From Bacteroidota bacterium (GTDB lineage: Bacteria > Bacteroidota > Bacteroidia > Bacteroidales > Paludibacteraceae): a DNA stretch of 12,147 nucleotides. Made by a program: the position numbers and the translations under genes. The notes beneath the pieces were generated by a model, which searched no databases, was not told the DNA's origin, and saw only the letters and a list, made by a program, of their open reading frames with translations. The stretch spans positions 1 through 12,147 of the forward strand of contig JAFNAU010000077.1 of NCBI GenBank assembly GCA_017860335.1, written 5' to 3'. Of this stretch, positions 1 to 6,299 are shown in pieces (positions within the stretch are counted from its first letter, which is position 1; each line of letters starts with the position of its first letter).

Positions 1-1482
1 AACATCGCGCTGACTGTTTTCGTAGCGGTAACTTACCTTATCGAAGCGGATTTCGTGCTCCAGGCTAAACGACTTTGTGACGGGCACGGTCTCTTTTTCC
101 GGCTTAATATTCAGAAAATCAATAAAGTCCTGCAGAAAACTATTGTCCTCGAGCAGGCCGGTAACTGAACGGAAGAATTCGTTGAGGGTGGAATATCCGC
201 GCTGAAAAGCAAAGAAAAAAAGCACCACAGCGCCTATTGTCATCGAGCCCTGAATGCTCAGGTACGACACAATGCCCAGCGATCCGAAAATAAGCAGCAC
301 CGCGAAAACTTGTGCAGCAACGGTAAGGGTAAGTTCCGAGCGGCTTAACCTGATTTTCTCATCGAAAAGGCTTTCCTGAGTGTGATTGAACCGTTTCAGA
401 AAGAAATCGGAAAAACCAAAAAGACGTAATTCCTTGGCAAAAGGGAAAGCTGTCAGTACACGGTTGTAATAGAATTTCTCCCGCTCACGGGTAGTTTGGA
501 CCAGAATAATAAATACATACCACCGGATGCTCACAAACAAGCCGACCAGAACAATTCCGGAGCTGAAAGTTTTAATCAGTGTGAGAAATGCGTTCAGTAT
601 CTTTACTGGTCTGAATGATGCTTCCTGTACAGCCCGGTGCATTTTGTCCTGTTTGTCCGGATTTTCGTAGGCCGACAAACCTAAGCGAACATGCTGACGG
701 TGAAGACTGGCATATATGTGCCGCGTAACCGATTGTGACAATTTTTCAGAAAAATAACCGTAAAGCTGACTGAAAACCGAACCTCCCAGAAAAAGTAAAC
801 CGGTAATGCCCAGCAGTGCGAACCAGAACAGCTTGCCCTGCGAAGTCTGTAAGGTATTAAGGGTGAGATAATCGACCAAATACTTAAAACATACAATAAT
901 AGCCAGCGGAATTAATCCCTGAAGAATACTGATCAGCACATTTATGCGAAAGAGTTTTTCTGATCCGGTAAGTATTGTCGAAATATTGTTTTTCAGTGAA
1001 TAAACAGCAGTTACAGCAAATTTTTCGCCCCTTGATAACCGCAGGTTTGTATTATTGATGAAAGAGGAAAATGACGGGAAAGCAACAGCGGAAAATCTGC
1101 GACCCCTCATACTGAGGCTGTTAAAAGAACAGGTTTTATTATTCCGCTGATAACGAACCAGTTTACCTGATAGAAAATCGTCTGTAAAAGGGTTGTCGTC
1201 GAAGCGGTTATTGTCACCTCTGGTTTTCAACAAATAACCATTATCCGTTTTTTGAATATGCAGTAACCGGTGAGCTATCAGCTGTTTTCCATCTCTGAAA
1301 ACAATAATATCACCTTTTTTCAGTTCCTCTGTGTTGCATTTCTCCACATAACAGATATCACCCTCCTGCAAAACAGGATACATGCTGAAACCACTCACCC
1401 GAATGCTGAGCGTGTTTTTATCTTCCAGCAGCACCTCCGCCAGATCAATCAGTGTCTTATGGTATTTAGATTCTTTCTGCAT
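1..1482 (-). CDS. S26-type peptidase fused to ABC exporter (partial, runs off left edge)
   Basis: One open frame of 494 codons runs from ATG at 1482 to the window edge without a stop. Residues about 24-113 form an S24/S26-type serine peptidase core: the nucleophile motif SGFSMYP (Ser33), GDI at 57-59, AHR with His71, and a GDNN motif at 89-92 followed by Asp95/Asp96. His in place of the usual Lys, plus the GDNN motif, fits the S26B (archaeal/ER) signal peptidase type. There is no membrane helix before this domain. After a basic linker (about 114-160) come hydrophobic helices near 178-200, 218-236, 298-325 and 385-425. KELRLFGF (350-357) and the Q-R-G-Y segment near 427-430 are typical of ABC exporter membrane domains. 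EIRFDKVSYRY near 477-487 is the first strand of the nucleotide-binding domain, with its aromatic A-loop residue. Walker and signature motifs would lie left of the window. By analogy with C39-peptidase ABC exporters, I infer that it cleaves and exports a peptide. Compared with family members the TM4 region looks short. Met125 could start a separate transporter, but the frame is continuous. Confidence 0.82.
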   Translation of the reverse strand, partial: MQKESKYHKTLIDLAEVLLEDKNTLSIRVSGFSMYPVLQEGDICYVEKCNTEELKKGDIIVFRDGKQLIAHRLLHIQKTDNGYLLKTRGDNNRFDDNPFTDDFLSGKLVRYQRNNKTCSFNSLSMRGRRFSAVAFPSFSSFINNTNLRLSRGEKFAVTAVYSLKNNISTILTGSEKLFRINVLISILQGLIPLAIIVCFKYLVDYLTLNTLQTSQGKLFWFALLGITGLLFLGGSVFSQLYGYFSEKLSQSVTRHIYASLHRQHVRLGLSAYENPDKQDKMHRAVQEASFRPVKILNAFLTLIKTFSSGIVLVGLFVSIRWYVFIILVQTTREREKFYYNRVLTAFPFAKELRLFGFSDFFLKRFNHTQESLFDEKIRLSRSELTLTVAAQVFAVLLIFGSLGIVSYLSIQGSMTIGAVVLFFFAFQRGYSTLNEFFRSVTGLLEDNSFLQDFIDFLNIKPEKETVPVTKSFSLEHEIRFDKVSYRYENSQRDV

Positions 1483-1529
1483 GAATATTTTGAGATAAAA
1501 ACAGGACTTTTTTGAAGTGTGCAATTTTG

Positions 1530-1561
1530 AAACGATTAACCACTTAACTATTTAATCGTTT
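1530..1561. repeat. Perfect 10-bp inverted repeat upstream of the peptidase-ABC gene
   Basis: The arms AAACGATTAA (1530-1539) and TTAATCGTTT (1552-1561) are perfect inverted copies around a 12-base spacer. The element ends 48 bases before the start codon of the peptidase-ABC gene. On the minus strand no T-run follows, so a simple intrinsic terminator is unlikely. An operator or a leader hairpin is possible. It is AT-rich and sits beside repetitive AT-rich sequence, so chance origin is not excluded. Confidence 0.45.
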
Positions 1562-1689
1562 AATGTTAAGTATGTTGAGCCGGGTGCTATTTCAACTTTC
1601 CTTAGCCTCCTTCAGATGCAAATTGTTTTAATGCCTCATGTAAAATCATAATACCCGACGCCGCCAAGTCTCACCATCAACTACAACCA

Positions 1690-1740
1690 TTAGCTTAATA
1701 ACTCAATAACTTAGTAACTTAGTAACCAATTACCTGTTAC
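1690..1740 (-). repeat. Degenerate short-word repeat array (copy 1)
   Basis: Read on the minus strand this is a run of related 7-8-base words such as GTAATTG, GTTACTAA (twice), GTTATTGA and GTTATTAA. It begins a few bases after the kinase stop codon and lies in the spacer before the peptidase-ABC gene. The same word family recurs at 2981-3076, 4476-4552 and 10230-10561. The remainder of the 1483-1747 spacer holds the inverted repeat at 1530-1561 and no convincing gene. Confidence 0.6.
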
Positions 1741-1747
1741 AAAAAAT

Positions 1748-2614
1748 CTACACTCCATTCTCTTCAATAAACTTTATCACACTTTCATCGGGCACAAATC
1801 CCAAATCGTAAACCGGGACGGATAGGCACATCTCGCTGAAAAAAGCAAGATGATGCTGTACAAAGCGTACGTCGTAATTATTCTGAATACTGAAAGCCAT
1901 AATACCCGTAACAGCCGATGCATCTCTGCGGCAGGCGATTTTATTCTCCGGCGAATGACTGATAAGAAAAACGGTGTCGAGCCGTGTTTTTCTGGGTTCA
2001 TCGGTATAGTACATAGGTGTATTGTAAGCCACGTAACCGTCCTCCTCTTTTCGGATGATGACACGGTCGTCGTTAATCATCCGGCTTCCTGCTTTAACCC
2101 ACAAACCTGAGATGGTACTTTTCCCGGCTCCCGAAAAACCGCTGAATAAGCGTCCTCTTTTTCCATCGAATATGCACGATGAATGCATCATGACCGCATT
2201 TCCCTGCAAAGTGGCATAATGAAAAAGAATGGCCCCCATCGGAAATAACAGTGGTTCTAATGCATCTCCGACCAGTTTCGACCAGATTTTCCACTGTCTG
2301 AGAGAATCATCCAACAGTGCAAATTGCTGAATTTCATCCTGCCTGTACTGGTCGTAAACCGCGAAAACTAACCCTGTTCCCGTACGATAAATGGTATAGA
2401 ATATCTTTTCTGTATTTGCAGCTTCAAAAACGAGTTCCGCACCGCACAGAATACCTTCGGGGACTCCCTCCAGACACTCAACCAGAATATCCGGTTCCTT
2501 TTTTTGGTTACACACAAAATGAATATATCCCACATCGAGACGGATCTGTCGTTTGGAAAAAAGCCGGATGATAAATCCTCCTACCGTAATCTGAACCTGA
2601 TGTTGACCGAACAT
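1748..2614 (-). CDS. HPr kinase-like P-loop protein (HprK-related kinase)
   Basis: 288 residues. The second half resembles the catalytic domain of HPr kinase/phosphorylase: a conserved His in MMHSS (His144), the P-loop GFSGAGKST at 159-167 and INDDRVII at 180-187, which corresponds to the Mg-binding Asp pair region of HprK. The first 120 residues do not resemble the usual HprK N-terminal domain. It is therefore probably not a carbon-catabolite regulator but one of the HprK-related kinases found beside PqqD-like proteins in peptide-modification loci. Some lasso-peptide kinases that phosphorylate the precursor belong to this group. The start codon lies 9 bases after the pqqD-like stop, so the two are almost certainly co-transcribed. 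The substrate is unknown; a peptide precursor is an inference from context. Confidence 0.82.
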   Translation of the reverse strand: MFGQHQVQITVGGFIIRLFSKRQIRLDVGYIHFVCNQKKEPDILVECLEGVPEGILCGAELVFEAANTEKIFYTIYRTGTGLVFAVYDQYRQDEIQQFALLDDSLRQWKIWSKLVGDALEPLLFPMGAILFHYATLQGNAVMMHSSCIFDGKRGRLFSGFSGAGKSTISGLWVKAGSRMINDDRVIIRKEEDGYVAYNTPMYYTDEPRKTRLDTVFLISHSPENKIACRRDASAVTGIMAFSIQNNYDVRFVQHHLAFFSEMCLSVPVYDLGFVPDESVIKFIEENGV

Positions 2615-2623
2615 AAGCAGAAA

Positions 2624-2905
2624 TTACTGATTAGACAAGAGTATGTTCATTTTATCCAGAAAGGTTTCTACATCACTGAGGGCTGTTTCCTGTCCGACTT
2701 CGAAATTTTCGGTCAGCAGCTGAACCATCGCTTCGTTGTCAGCGCATTTATCGGAATTTTCCCAGATGAATTTACCGGTTTCGTTTAGTGTAAACAGCCG
2801 ATTCATTTGTGCCACATTTCCGCTTAGCGGCACAATAACCAGTTCGTCGCCCACAGAGCGTGTTACAAAACGATTTTTAATATCATTAAGTTGCTTGAAA
2901 TCCAT
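2624..2905 (-). CDS. PqqD-like peptide-binding protein (RiPP recognition element)
   Basis: 93 residues, the normal size for a stand-alone PqqD-family protein (PF05402). Features include an N-terminal beta region (FVTRSVGDELVIVPL), then the LNETGKFIWE helix near residues 40-49, which is the most recognisable family signature, followed by a winged-helix tail with the EVGQETALSDVETFLDKM-type helix. Family members bind the leader of ribosomal peptide precursors and present it to modifying enzymes. It is the first gene of the minus-strand operon, 9 bases upstream of the HprK-like gene, and a good -7 box lies 31 bases upstream of its ATG. No radical SAM enzyme or precursor is visible nearby, so its partner peptide is unknown. 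Confidence 0.85.
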   Translation of the reverse strand: MDFKQLNDIKNRFVTRSVGDELVIVPLSGNVAQMNRLFTLNETGKFIWENSDKCADNEAMVQLLTENFEVGQETALSDVETFLDKMNILLSNQ

Positions 2906-2931
2906 AATACCAGAAATTTTATTTTTTAATA

Positions 2932-2958
2932 CTTACAAAGATATATTTTTTTTGTAAG
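2932..2958. repeat. 8-bp inverted repeat over the pqqD-like promoter
   Basis: CTTACAAA (2932-2939) and TTTGTAAG (2951-2958) are perfect inverted copies separated by 11 bases. The left arm contains most of the -7 box of the minus-strand operon. This is the position expected of a repressor operator, though arms this short and AT-rich could arise by chance. Confidence 0.5.
2936..2943 (-). promoter_or_regulatory. Bacteroidota -7 box of the pqqD-like operon
   Basis: The minus strand reads TATCTTTG, an exact match to the Bacteroidota consensus TAnnTTTG. It lies 31 bases before the ATG of the pqqD-like gene. I find no clear -33 TTG element at the expected distance; the sequence there is an A-run. 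Confidence 0.6.
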
Positions 2959-2980
2959 AGTCACTAGTATGAAGGAGAAT

Positions 2981-3076
2981 AAGTTAATGGTTATTGAGTT
3001 ATTGATATACTAATATGTCAATGTGCTAATATGCCAATTTGAAGATTTGAAGATTGGTAATTTGTAACTGGTAATC
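2981..3076 (+). repeat. Degenerate short-word repeat array (copy 2)
   Basis: Read on the plus strand, words drift from GTTATTGA through AATATGTC, AATGTGCT, AATATGCC, AATTTGAA and GATTTGAA to GATTGGTA and ACTGGTA. Bases 3037-3058 match bases 10459-10480 (minus strand) exactly over 22 positions. The array sits between the divergent pqqD-like and SDR genes, in sense orientation to the SDR gene. Confidence 0.75.
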
Positions 3077-3115
3077 GAGAATATTAAAATTTAAAGGTTT
3101 TATTAAAAAAAATCG

Positions 3116-3123
3116 TAATTTCG
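3116..3123 (+). promoter_or_regulatory. Possible -7 box for the SDR gene
   Basis: TAATTTCG matches TAnnTTTG at all but one position and lies 68 bases before the SDR start codon. No convincing -33 element is seen. It is the best plus-strand candidate in this spacer, but weak. Confidence 0.3.
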
Positions 3124-3191
3124 TCGCTTATTTGGTCGGCAATGAACAATCGTTACGGGTTTTTCGTTAGCTCACCTGTAATTAAAAAATA

Positions 3192-4034
3192 ATGGATCAG
3201 AAAAACATGAATACTCAACAAGTGGTTTTAATCACCGGTGCATCATCGGGAATAGGTAAAGAAGCTGCCAGATTATTGGCCGGAAAGGGTTATAAAGTAT
3301 ATGGAGCTGCCCGTAACGTAGAAAAAATGGAGGAACTTATCCCGCTGGGTATCACTGTCCTTCCTTTGGATGTAACCAGTCAATCCTCCATTGAAAATTG
3401 TGTAGACCATATTCTGACGACAGAAGGTCGTATCGATATCCTTGTCAATAATGCCGGTTATGGCACTTTTGGTCCGGTGGAAGCGGTTCCTCTGGAGGAA
3501 GGCAGGCGTCAGTTTGAAGTGAATCTCTTTGGAATGGCGACACTGATTCAGAAAATACTTCCGGTGATGCGGAAGCAGAAAAGTGGCCGTATCATCAACG
3601 TTTCATCGATGGCTGCCTATTTCAGCGAACCGAACGGGGGCTGGTATCATGCAACAAAAGCTGCGGTGGAACGTTACAGCGATGCACTCCGGATGGAAGT
3701 GAAACGTTTCAACATACAGGTAGTTCTCATACAACCCGGCATGATCAATACCGAGTGGCAGGTTATTGCCGGTCAGAATCTGCTTAAATTCGCTGAAAAC
3801 ACTGTTTATGAAACATCAGCGCGTCATCAGGCTGCAATGTTAGAAATGGGATATAAATGGGCTTCGAAACCCTCGGTTGTAGCGAATACAATTGTTCGTG
3901 CCAGCACCACCCGTCACCCCTGTCTTCGGTATAAAATCGGCGGAATGGCTAAGCCAATCCTTTTATTGAGAAAATTAATGCCCGATAGGTGGTTTGACGC
4001 GATAACCGCATACGTCATGAACGGTAAAAACTAA
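3192..4034 (+). CDS. Short-chain dehydrogenase/reductase (SDR)
   Basis: 280 residues with the full classical SDR pattern: cofactor-binding TGASSGIG at 15-22, LDV at 59-61, NNAG at 86-89, NVSS with catalytic Ser139, and the YHATK motif with Tyr152 and Lys156 spaced correctly. Arg41 after the second strand suggests NADP(H) preference, which is inference. The C-terminal 80 residues are variable and presumably bind substrate, which cannot be named from sequence. ATG at 3192 is used here; Met6 is an alternative that keeps the whole Rossmann fold. It is the only plus-strand gene and converges on the MgtC gene, with only 6 bases between the two stop codons and no terminator hairpin between them. Confidence 0.92.
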   Translation: MDQKNMNTQQVVLITGASSGIGKEAARLLAGKGYKVYGAARNVEKMEELIPLGITVLPLDVTSQSSIENCVDHILTTEGRIDILVNNAGYGTFGPVEAVPLEEGRRQFEVNLFGMATLIQKILPVMRKQKSGRIINVSSMAAYFSEPNGGWYHATKAAVERYSDALRMEVKRFNIQVVLIQPGMINTEWQVIAGQNLLKFAENTVYETSARHQAAMLEMGYKWASKPSVVANTIVRASTTRHPCLRYKIGGMAKPILLLRKLMPDRWFDAITAYVMNGKN

Positions 4035-4040
4035 GATTAT

Positions 4041-4475
4041 TTATTTTCCTTCGTTTTTTTTCTTCTCAGAATCAAACCAGAGGTCTGCTTTTTTGAAAGC
4101 AATATTTACAATCAGCACCAGCACTGTGCAGATAGCTGTTTCCCTGTAATATCCAAGTCCGGCAAGGGAGCCTAATGCAGCGCTGCACCAGATGGTGGCT
4201 GCTGTTGTAAGTCCGTGTATACTACCGTGATCATGCAGAATTACCCCTGCACCCAGAAATCCGACACCGGTTACAATCTGAGCGATTATACGCGTAGGAT
4301 CCGCACCCTTTTCTGTAAGAAATACATTAATCAGCACATAGATACATGCTCCGATTGCCACCAGGGTATTGGTCCGCAATCCGGCCGTTTTATTGTTCCA
4401 CTGACGCTCCAGACCAACGACTCCTCCGGCTGCTGTGGCTACCAGTAAGCGTATGATAAAATCGGTTATTTCCAT
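4041..4475 (-). CDS. MgtC/SapB family membrane protein
   Basis: 144 residues, the size of the MgtC/SapB membrane domain alone, without the C-terminal cytoplasmic ACT-like domain of Salmonella MgtC. Family signatures are clear: AAGGVVGLERQ near 15-25, AGLRTNTLVAIGA near 31-43, the GVGFLGAGVI segment near 71-80, and HGLTTAATIWCSAALG near 87-102. Four or five membrane helices are visible, with a charged Lys/Glu-rich tail (DSEKKKNEGK). MgtC proteins affect F-type ATPase and magnesium or acid stress in some pathogens; many bacterial homologues such as this one have no known role. It lies 91 bases downstream of the TPR gene in the same direction, with a short-word repeat array filling the gap. Confidence 0.92.
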   Translation of the reverse strand: MEITDFIIRLLVATAAGGVVGLERQWNNKTAGLRTNTLVAIGACIYVLINVFLTEKGADPTRIIAQIVTGVGFLGAGVILHDHGSIHGLTTAATIWCSAALGSLAGLGYYRETAICTVLVLIVNIAFKKADLWFDSEKKKNEGK

Positions 4476-4552
4476 GATGAATTATGAATTATGAATGACC
4501 ACTTTTGAATAACCAATAAAGAATAACTCAATAACCAATAACGAATAACTAA
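4476..4552 (-). repeat. Degenerate short-word repeat array (copy 3)
   Basis: On the minus strand the spacer between the TPR and MgtC genes reads as words of the type GTTATTGG, GAGTTATT and GGTTATT. It ends in CATAATTCATAATTCATC, which abuts the MgtC start codon. Almost the same AATTCATCAT-type end occurs just before the floA start codon. It leaves little room for a conventional promoter. Confidence 0.65.
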
Positions 4553-4566
4553 TCTCCCCTGAACAG

Positions 4567-5754
4567 TTATTTTTTCCGGATGGCATTGGTGTATGAATCG
4601 ATCACGTTGAATACACTGTGATTGGATTTGAAAAAACCGCGAAACAGATTTCTGGCCTTTTCAAAATTGATTTTGGCATCCACCCAGTCGTCCTGCTCGT
4701 ATTGGGCAACGGCCATGTAGAAATGTATGTGTGCCTGTGCCCGTACATTGGAGCGGTAATATACTTTCTGACTTTCGAGGAAATCAACAAATTCTTTTTC
4801 TTTTTCATTCTCGCTGTAAACCTTATACACGTCCTGATACACAACCGGATTGTCAGGGGCAAGTGTTATTATCTGATTGGTACGGTTGGCATAATCGCTA
4901 TTATTCAGTTCCATTTCCAGCTTTAGAATAGGGATCAGTGTCAGGTAGTCGTTAGGAATCAGATCATCGGCTTTGAGATAATACAAGAGGGCCTTATCAT
5001 TTTGTTTCATCTCAATATAAATTTCAGCAATTTTACGGGCAGCTTCGGCTTTATCTGTGTTTTCGGTATACAATCCGAAGGCATTCTGGGCACTGAGCAA
5101 CGCATTATCAAACTTTCCCGTAGCAAAATAGGCATCAGTCAGATTGGAAAGTGACACAGGATAATTTTTATTAAGTTTCACCGACTGTTCAAGATAACCA
5201 ATAGCAGTTTCAAAATCTTCTTCGAGTATAGCAGTATAGCCTAAGCCATTGAGTGATTTGTAATCAAATACATTGTGCTGATAAGCCTGCAGATAATTAT
5301 CTTTGATACCTGCCACCAAAGCAGAATCTGACATCATCCAGCCTTCCTCATCAGTGAGCTGAACATCAAGGTAGTAATCGCCGAGCGATTTATGAAGTGT
5401 GTAATTAGCCGGATATTTGTCAATTAGTTCTTTCAGAATACTGTCAGCCGGAAAGTTTACATATATTGGCCGGTTTTGGGTTACCGACTGGTTTGCTGCA
5501 CTATCATTCAGTGCAAATACCCGGTGGTTATTGACACCGATATTATGATTGAGCAACAGGTCTGTTTTGGCAATGACTATTTCTGCGTTTTGATTAGCTG
5601 CATCGGCGCTATCCAGCACCTGATACGCCGATTTAAATTTCTTTTGGACTATCAGCCCGCTGGCATGACTGATTGGTTCCGACTGTGCAAGTGCCAGAGT
5701 AACAGAGAGGAGCAATATGATTGATACAGGAAATCTCATTCTAAAATTAATCAT
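4567..5754 (-). CDS. Exported TPR-repeat protein
   Basis: The frame is open to a TTG at 5784, but the first ATG is at 5754 and is preferred, giving 395 residues. Met6 (5739) would give an even tighter signal peptide. Residues 1-24 are a signal sequence (basic start, VSIILLLSVTLAL core, cleavage likely after Ala-Leu-Ala). The mature part contains tetratricopeptide units: one near 163-195 (LNGLGYTAILEEDFETAIGY), and others near 197-229 (SLSNLTDAYFATGKFDNAL), 236-268 and 340-372. TPR arrays bind proteins, so this is presumably a periplasmic or surface scaffold. The ligand is unknown. The gene stands alone behind a 545-base gene-free region, with MgtC downstream. Confidence 0.85.
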   Translation of the reverse strand: MINFRMRFPVSIILLLSVTLALAQSEPISHASGLIVQKKFKSAYQVLDSADAANQNAEIVIAKTDLLLNHNIGVNNHRVFALNDSAANQSVTQNRPIYVNFPADSILKELIDKYPANYTLHKSLGDYYLDVQLTDEEGWMMSDSALVAGIKDNYLQAYQHNVFDYKSLNGLGYTAILEEDFETAIGYLEQSVKLNKNYPVSLSNLTDAYFATGKFDNALLSAQNAFGLYTENTDKAEAARKIAEIYIEMKQNDKALLYYLKADDLIPNDYLTLIPILKLEMELNNSDYANRTNQIITLAPDNPVVYQDVYKVYSENEKEKEFVDFLESQKVYYRSNVRAQAHIHFYMAVAQYEQDDWVDAKINFEKARNLFRGFFKSNHSVFNVIDSYTNAIRKK

Positions 5755-5802
5755 GGTTTGATTATCAGAAAACCGGTGGAACAATTTTGCAATACCGGTA
5801 TG

Positions 5803-5864
5803 TAATTAGCCGTTAACACAAAACATATGCCTGATTTTCTTTCTCATTGCATAACGGCTAATTA
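5803..5864. repeat. Perfect 13-bp inverted repeat upstream of the TPR gene
   Basis: TAATTAGCCGTTA (5803-5815) and TAACGGCTAATTA (5852-5864) are exact inverted copies around a 36-base spacer. The inner arm ends 48 bases before the TPR start codon. The spacer carries TATGTTTTG on the minus strand, a -7-like sequence with one extra T. A large-loop RNA hairpin, a dimeric operator or a tiny invertible segment are all possible. Confidence 0.7.
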
Positions 5865-6074
5865 TCCGTTTTTATTTTGTTGAATTATGGTGTTTGCTTT
5901 TTATTATTTATTTCAGACTGATAATCATCAGATCATCATGTAAGTCCGGGTGATTATTTTGCTGAGCTGAATATATCCGGAGTGATTTTTACGTACAACA
6001 ATCTTTTTATTTAAATCAATACTGAATAAAAAACGATCATTTATTAAGCATGGCGTGATTTTTTATAGCAAAAA

Positions 6075-6082
6075 CAAAGATA
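6075..6082 (-). promoter_or_regulatory. Candidate -7 box for the TPR gene
   Basis: TATCTTTG on the minus strand matches TAnnTTTG exactly and is identical to the box before the pqqD-like gene. It is preceded by a run of A and T and lacks a clear -33 TTG. It is more than 300 bases from the TPR start codon, so assignment is tentative. Confidence 0.4.
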
Positions 6083-6191
6083 GAATTTTTTTTTAAAAAA
6101 CCAGCTGTACCTCTCAGAAACATTCTTATGCTAAATATTTTCAGATAAATCTGAATACGGTGCAGAATATGAGCCGTGGAGGAATAGAAAA

Positions 6192-6233
6192 TCCGGATAT
6201 AATCAACAGATGAATCTGGTTGCTATATCCGGA
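6192..6233 (-). terminator. Intrinsic terminator of the DUF3108/small membrane protein unit
   Basis: The arms TCCGGATATA (6192-6201) and TATATCCGGA (6224-6233) pair perfectly, and inside them CAAC/GTTG and AGA/TCT extend the stem to a TGAA/TTCA tetraloop. On the minus strand the stem is followed by TTTTCT. It lies 67 bases after the stop codon of the gene at 6300-6611. Confidence 0.65.
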
Positions 6234-6299
6234 AATAATTATACAGATGTTTGTCCGGCTTAAGAATAAGTAAGTATAGGCTGAGAATATTAATTCTTA

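Larger units (their letters stand above)
5755..6299. other. 545-base gene-free region with regulatory signals
   Basis: No convincing gene is visible in any frame; the longest ATG-initiated frames I traced are about 18 codons. From left to right it holds two ACCGGT palindromes 22 bases apart (5772-5777 and 5794-5799) just upstream of the TPR start, a perfect 13-bp inverted repeat (5803-5864), an AT-rich tract, a -7 box facing the TPR gene (6075-6082), and the terminator hairpin of the DUF3108 operon (6192-6233). If that promoter is used, the TPR mRNA has a leader of over 300 bases. Confidence 0.6.

Noticed and set aside
1270..1515. 81-residue plus-strand ORF
   Set aside because: It is the shadow of the peptidase domain, whose frame on the minus strand carries clear S26 motifs.
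1563..1631. A 22-residue plus-strand frame (hydrophobic, one Cys) in the same spacer
   Set aside because: Opposite strand to the operon, no promoter, and a length expected by chance.
1602..1690. Two tiny overlapping minus-strand frames (14 and 15 residues, the second ending in Glu-Gly-Gly) as possible peptide precursor genes
   Set aside because: Too short for known leader-plus-core precursors, no core after the double glycine, no ribosome-binding signal, and part lies in repeat sequence.
1..2958. A classical HPr kinase phosphotransfer role for the kinase-like gene
   Set aside because: The N-terminal half does not resemble the HprK regulatory domain, and the neighbours are PqqD-like and exporter genes rather than PTS components.
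4618..4926. 102-residue plus-strand ORF
   Set aside because: Antisense to the TPR gene; no motif and no upstream signal.
5784..5784. TTG at 5784 as the TPR start codon
   Set aside because: It would add ten polar residues before the signal peptide, while an ATG at 5754 gives a normal signal sequence.
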